DNA of 64,000 bases, from positions 111,101,640-111,165,639 of the forward strand of contig NW_026262712.1 of NCBI RefSeq assembly GCF_021869535.1, written 5' to 3'. This DNA comes from Mytilus californianus. Taxonomy: Eukaryota > Mollusca > Bivalvia > Mytilida > Mytilidae. A model generated the notes under the pieces. It did not search any database and had not been told where the DNA came from. It was given only the letters and a program-made list of their open reading frames with translations. Below, in pieces: positions 60,300-64,000 of the stretch (within the stretch, counting starts at the first letter, position 1; the number at the start of each line of letters is the position of its first letter). The position numbers and the translations under genes are program-made.

Positions 60300-61135
60300 A
60301 TATCAGGTTTTACTTCTAAGTCTTCTTTCTGAAATAAAATGTTGAGAGAAATGAACTGACGGTTATTCTGTATTATATACCATACTTTGAACATAAGTAA
60401 TAACAAAAACTATTATATTATAATTAGTAGCCGTAACCTATAGTCAGTACTAAGGCATACTAATTATTCACTTATATATGGTTTTGGACATACAGAGAGC
60501 TATAAACACAGTTATTTATTAGGTTTTTTTTAAAATTGCGTTTCAAAAAAAAGTGATCGGTTGTTTCAAGATAAATTCCGGTTTAAATGAAGTGAAAAAT
60601 CATATGATCACTGATATTCTACTTATTGTTTACGTAATTCAAAAATGAGATTTTGGTGACCAAAAATACCCCATAATGTGGGCATAAGCCAATGTTGTAC
60701 CACCGTAGAGCCGTAAAACGACATTTGTTTACACTTCTCATTGGCCTCACTACGAACCGAATTATCAGAATCTGAAACTGAGAATCATTTATACATCAAA
60801 CAACGACGATATCGACGCTATAAATACGTTATATCAACTAAAACACACCATAATTGAAATCATGTATATGCTTTTAATAACATGGACCTAACGAATACTT
60901 ATGGATTGTTTTTGACATGTGATAATTGTAAAACACTTTTTAAATATTTTTTTTTTCAATTATTTTATAGGATTTCTTTTAAAATGACTCAGTTGTCTTT
61001 GATTAATCATGAAATTTAAGAGATAGTTGCATATTTTTTCGTCAGTTTTTAGTTTAACATGCCGAAATTACATGAAAAATCTTGTAAAAATATGACAAAT
61101 TGTATCATGCATTTATTGTGTCTTGTTGTCCCTAA
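60300..61135. other. Intergenic stretch without recognised feature
   Basis: AT-rich; nothing supported. Confidence 0.5.
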
Positions 61136-61139
61136 CATA

Positions 61140-61245
61140 AGGATGGTAAGATTGTCAATGAGATAATTATCAAAAAAAAAAAACCAAAACAAATACGTAA
61201 ACAACTACAGGTCACCGCACGGCCCGTACCGTATAGTCATATATA
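61140..61245 (+). repeat. Family B fragment
   Basis: GGATGGTAAGATTGTCAATG, ACAACTACAGGTCACCGCAC and GGCCCGTACCGTATAGTCAT. Short and internally altered. Confidence 0.65.
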
Positions 61246-61249
61246 TATA

Positions 61250-62045
61250 TAAAAAAAGGGAAATGTTTTCTATCTCCTATAAAAATGTGGTTACGGAGAG
61301 TAGTGATACACCCTCAGATACATGCTGTAAACCTGAATAAAGGATAGATTATCATTAATAAATTTTCAATTTTTACCTAGCAAATTTTGCCACATCATTC
61401 AATACACTTGGACATAAATACAACATGAGATCAATAGCCAAAAGTAAACAAACGTTGTTTGTTAAGTGTTTAGTGATGAAGATGATATACAAGATATTTG
61501 TACTTTCAACGTGATTGATTTTTCTATTTTTAAACACAAAAGGTAGATTTCATTTAAGACGTCAATTTTATGACAATTGTCAATGTGTTTCTCATTAAAA
61601 AAAATTGTCGTAATGGGAAACAGCTGAAATGGGAAAGTACTTAATAGTACTTGTTTGTTTATTTACACTGTAAATAGACTTTGTAACGATGGGACCACTG
61701 CCTGATATAGGCAATGGATTATAAGACAAAAATATTTCTATAACCATGAAAATACTTTATCACCGGCAATACTTTTTGAAAATATTAAGATATAAGAATG
61801 AAAATATTGCGAATATTCAAAAACATGTACCATTTTGATTTCCTAAAAATGTCAATCGAGGATGAAAATCCCATTTATCATACATATTTATAAATGTTCA
61901 CTGTAAGTTCTGATAGCCTTAAATGTTAATGTCTAATTAGCATATGACAATACAAGATGAAAGTTTCCAGTCACAGTTTGATAATGAATAATGAATCGGC
62001 CTAATACAGCATGTGATATGTGTACACTTGTTCTTTGTAGTTTAT
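61250..62045. other. Intergenic stretch without recognised feature
   Basis: AT-rich; nothing supported. Confidence 0.5.
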
Positions 62046-62050
62046 GTTTC

Positions 62051-62188
62051 TCTAGACATATCTTATATTTGCATTATTCGTCTGTCGTCAGTTTGACACA
62101 CTCTAGACATATGTTATATTTGCTTTATTCGTCAGTTTGACACACTCTAGACATATGTTATATTTGCATTATTCGTCAGTTTGACACA
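62051..62188 (+). repeat. 44-48 bp tandem repeat, 3 units
   Basis: TCTAGACATATGTTATATTT and GCATTATTCGTCAGTTTGAC repeated three times; the first unit has a GTCTGTC insertion. Confidence 0.9.
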
Positions 62189-62489
62189 TTAAACATTCTG
62201 TCAGAAAAATATTTTGCTAAATCTAAATAATTGATAGTTGGGCATCTAGAGTTAAATATATTGTCTTCAACAATAGACAAGTGTCTCTATACAATACATG
62301 TATATCAAGCTTACAATCTAGACAGACTTTAAAGCTCTCAACATGGAAGACACAGTTCCACTGTGGTGGACTTTTCATATCCCAGGGTTTTACCAACCCA
62401 GTAGAAATGTGGACATTATATATCATTTATACGGTCATTTTCTGCAAATTAACAAATAATGTTAAAATTTATCTTAACAGGAATAGATG

Positions 62490-62855
62490 GCCTTAGACAG
62501 ATTTGGCACATTGTTTTTGGAGTTTTTGGTTTTTAACGAAACGCGTGTCTTGATTGCTAAATTATATGTATCATTAACGACTTTTAACAACCACTTGGTA
62601 GAGACGTTTCGTACCACATGGTATCACCGGTCTAATAGTCAACACTCATAAAACGGTCATTTTCCGCGTAGATGACGATAGCCAATGGTGGCATATATGT
62701 AACTCTGTGGAATATTTGGTTTTCAATGCATTTCAACTTCGTTATTGCTTTCACCCTCCTACTGTTTTTATTTGAGCGTCACTGACGAGTCTTATGTATA
62801 CGAACCGCGACTCTGGTGTGCCTAATTATAAGCCTGATATATAGGCTAAAGTTTT
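62490..62855 (-). repeat. Family A repeat fragments
   Basis: AACGAAACGCGTGTCTTGAT, GACGTTTCGTACCACATGGT and GTCTAATAGTCAACACTCAT, then TTCAACTTCGTTATTGCTTT and GAGCGTCACTGACGAGTCTT. Two adjoining or rearranged minus-strand pieces. Confidence 0.6.
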
Positions 62856-62995
62856 ATTAGGCTGGCTTCCCATTGAAGTATACCCTGTATCTTTTTTTAT
62901 GCACAAATGATTAAACATTAACTATGTTGTCACATCTATACAATTGTTTCTGTGACATTTAAACCCTATACAAAACAAATCAGTGCTGAATATTG

Positions 62996-63058
62996 ATAAT
63001 TGATAGTACATGGGAGATAATTGATAGTACATGGGAGATAACTGATAGTACATGGGAG
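62996..63058 (+). repeat. 20-bp tandem repeat, 3 units
   Basis: TTGATAGTACATGGGAGATA three times, the last incomplete. Confidence 0.9.
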
Positions 63059-63804
63059 TAAGGTGGTGATTGTCTTTAATTCAATAATACAGCTGCGTTG
63101 TCATGTTTTTATGTAAATGCGATTTCTTTCATTCATCGCCATTAATTTGAACTTTCATCTTCGCCATTTTCTTTTGTTGATGAGAATCTTTCTTTGATTC
63201 TTCGCCATGTTCCTTATGCCATAAAACATAAACAGCAAAACGATGAAATTTAAATGAGGTGTAAACAAGCAACACAAGTCATTTTCAAAAGAAAAACGGC
63301 CAATTTCTCCTTAATTTGTTTTCACTTAGAGAGTCGAATTCTGAATATATTAAAACATGTTGAAATTTGAATCTTAAAGTCTAAATTATATATGAATGAA
63401 ATATTTTATAAAAAAAATTTAAACATATCTATAACATCAAAATGTAATATATTTCTATACGTTATAGACAACGTTGGTACAATATCGATTATTTTACACT
63501 TTTTTTGTAAAATTTCATAAAGGACAATATGAATTAATTGTTATTAGATACGCAAAACACAGCTTATGAGAATTTTTGTTTTGGTTTAGAAATTAACAAA
63601 TATCGTTCAATATATTGCTCATTGTCACTATAATAGATAGCGTTTTTGTGTATTGAAGATCTCCTTTTTATCAAATTTTGTACGTAAGTCTATAAATCGT
63701 AAATCGTTATCTTGCTGAAGAAATGTATGATGGTCAAATATATCAGGAATACACAATAACTACTGTAGGTAATACATTCAAGATTGATTTTTTTTGAAAA
63801 GTTA

Positions 63805-63862
63805 AAGTTTCGACTTATGAATTTGAATGTCCCTTTGGTGTCTTTCGCCTCTCTTTTAAAGA
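63805..63862 (-). repeat. Family E fragment, minus
   Basis: TTTCGACTTATGAATTTGAA and GTCCCTTTGGTGTCTTTCGC match 2687-2735 and the inverse of 19893-19930. Confidence 0.65.
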
Positions 63863-64000
63863 CAACTTTAATTACTATTTTGCCTGTATCGTATTTCAAC
63901 CATGATAGCCTCTACTTGAATAAACTGTCGGTCCTTTTATTTTTTTCTGATGGATTAAGAAATCATGCACAAGACATTTGAATGTTGGCATGTAGTATTG

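Overview
The window looks like AT-rich nuclear DNA from a bivalve mollusc, most likely a marine mussel (Mytilidae). Evidence for a eukaryote is direct: a five-exon gene with GT/AG introns, non-LTR retrotransposon relics, and abundant minisatellites and short dispersed repeats. The mussel assignment is inference, resting on several dispersed repeat words recalled as abundant in Mytilus DNA; no database search was possible.

One protein-coding gene is clearly supported: an ETS transcription factor of the SPDEF/PDEF (Drosophila Ets98B) type on the + strand, coding 45179-48135 in five exons that join to 402 codons. It has a Pointed (SAM) domain, mostly in exon 3, and a C-terminal ETS DNA-binding domain encoded entirely by exon 5. 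A probable polyadenylation signal lies at 48669 and a possible E-box/TATA promoter at about 44.7 kb.

The rest is repeat-rich intergenic DNA. 1-8560: a roughly 4.0 kb segment present twice with a 4,524 bp period, each copy holding a 56-bp minisatellite, a 102-bp perfect dimer and a poly-G tract (16 versus 36 G). 9.2-12.1 kb: a LINE relic and dispersed repeats. 13697-14697: a nearly perfect 444-bp inverted repeat with a 113-bp centre. 16.6-17.5 kb: a 23-bp minisatellite. 22.1-23.7 kb: one dispersed repeat copy that has been internally amplified and then broken by two different TIR-bearing elements. 26.75-28.85 kb: a 42-bp minisatellite and a diverged direct duplication with small hairpin elements. 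31.2-31.5 kb: two divergently oriented tRNA-like modules. 33.8-34.75 kb: a second LINE relic. 36.1-36.75 kb: a 60-bp array. 39.2-40.06 kb: a third LINE-like relic and a modular repeat. 48.9-49.4 kb: an inverted pair of dispersed repeats just downstream of the gene. 53.5-54.8 kb: an 89-bp array split by a retroposon-like insertion. 55.3-55.6 kb and 57.16-58.49 kb: further minisatellites, the latter about 34 units long.

For convenience the dispersed repeats are named here as families A to E. These labels are local to this annotation. Family B, with about 18 full or partial copies on both strands, is the most common. Nothing bacterial, viral or CRISPR-like was seen. No single previously undescribed coding system is evident; the novelty is in the nested and palindromic repeat structures.
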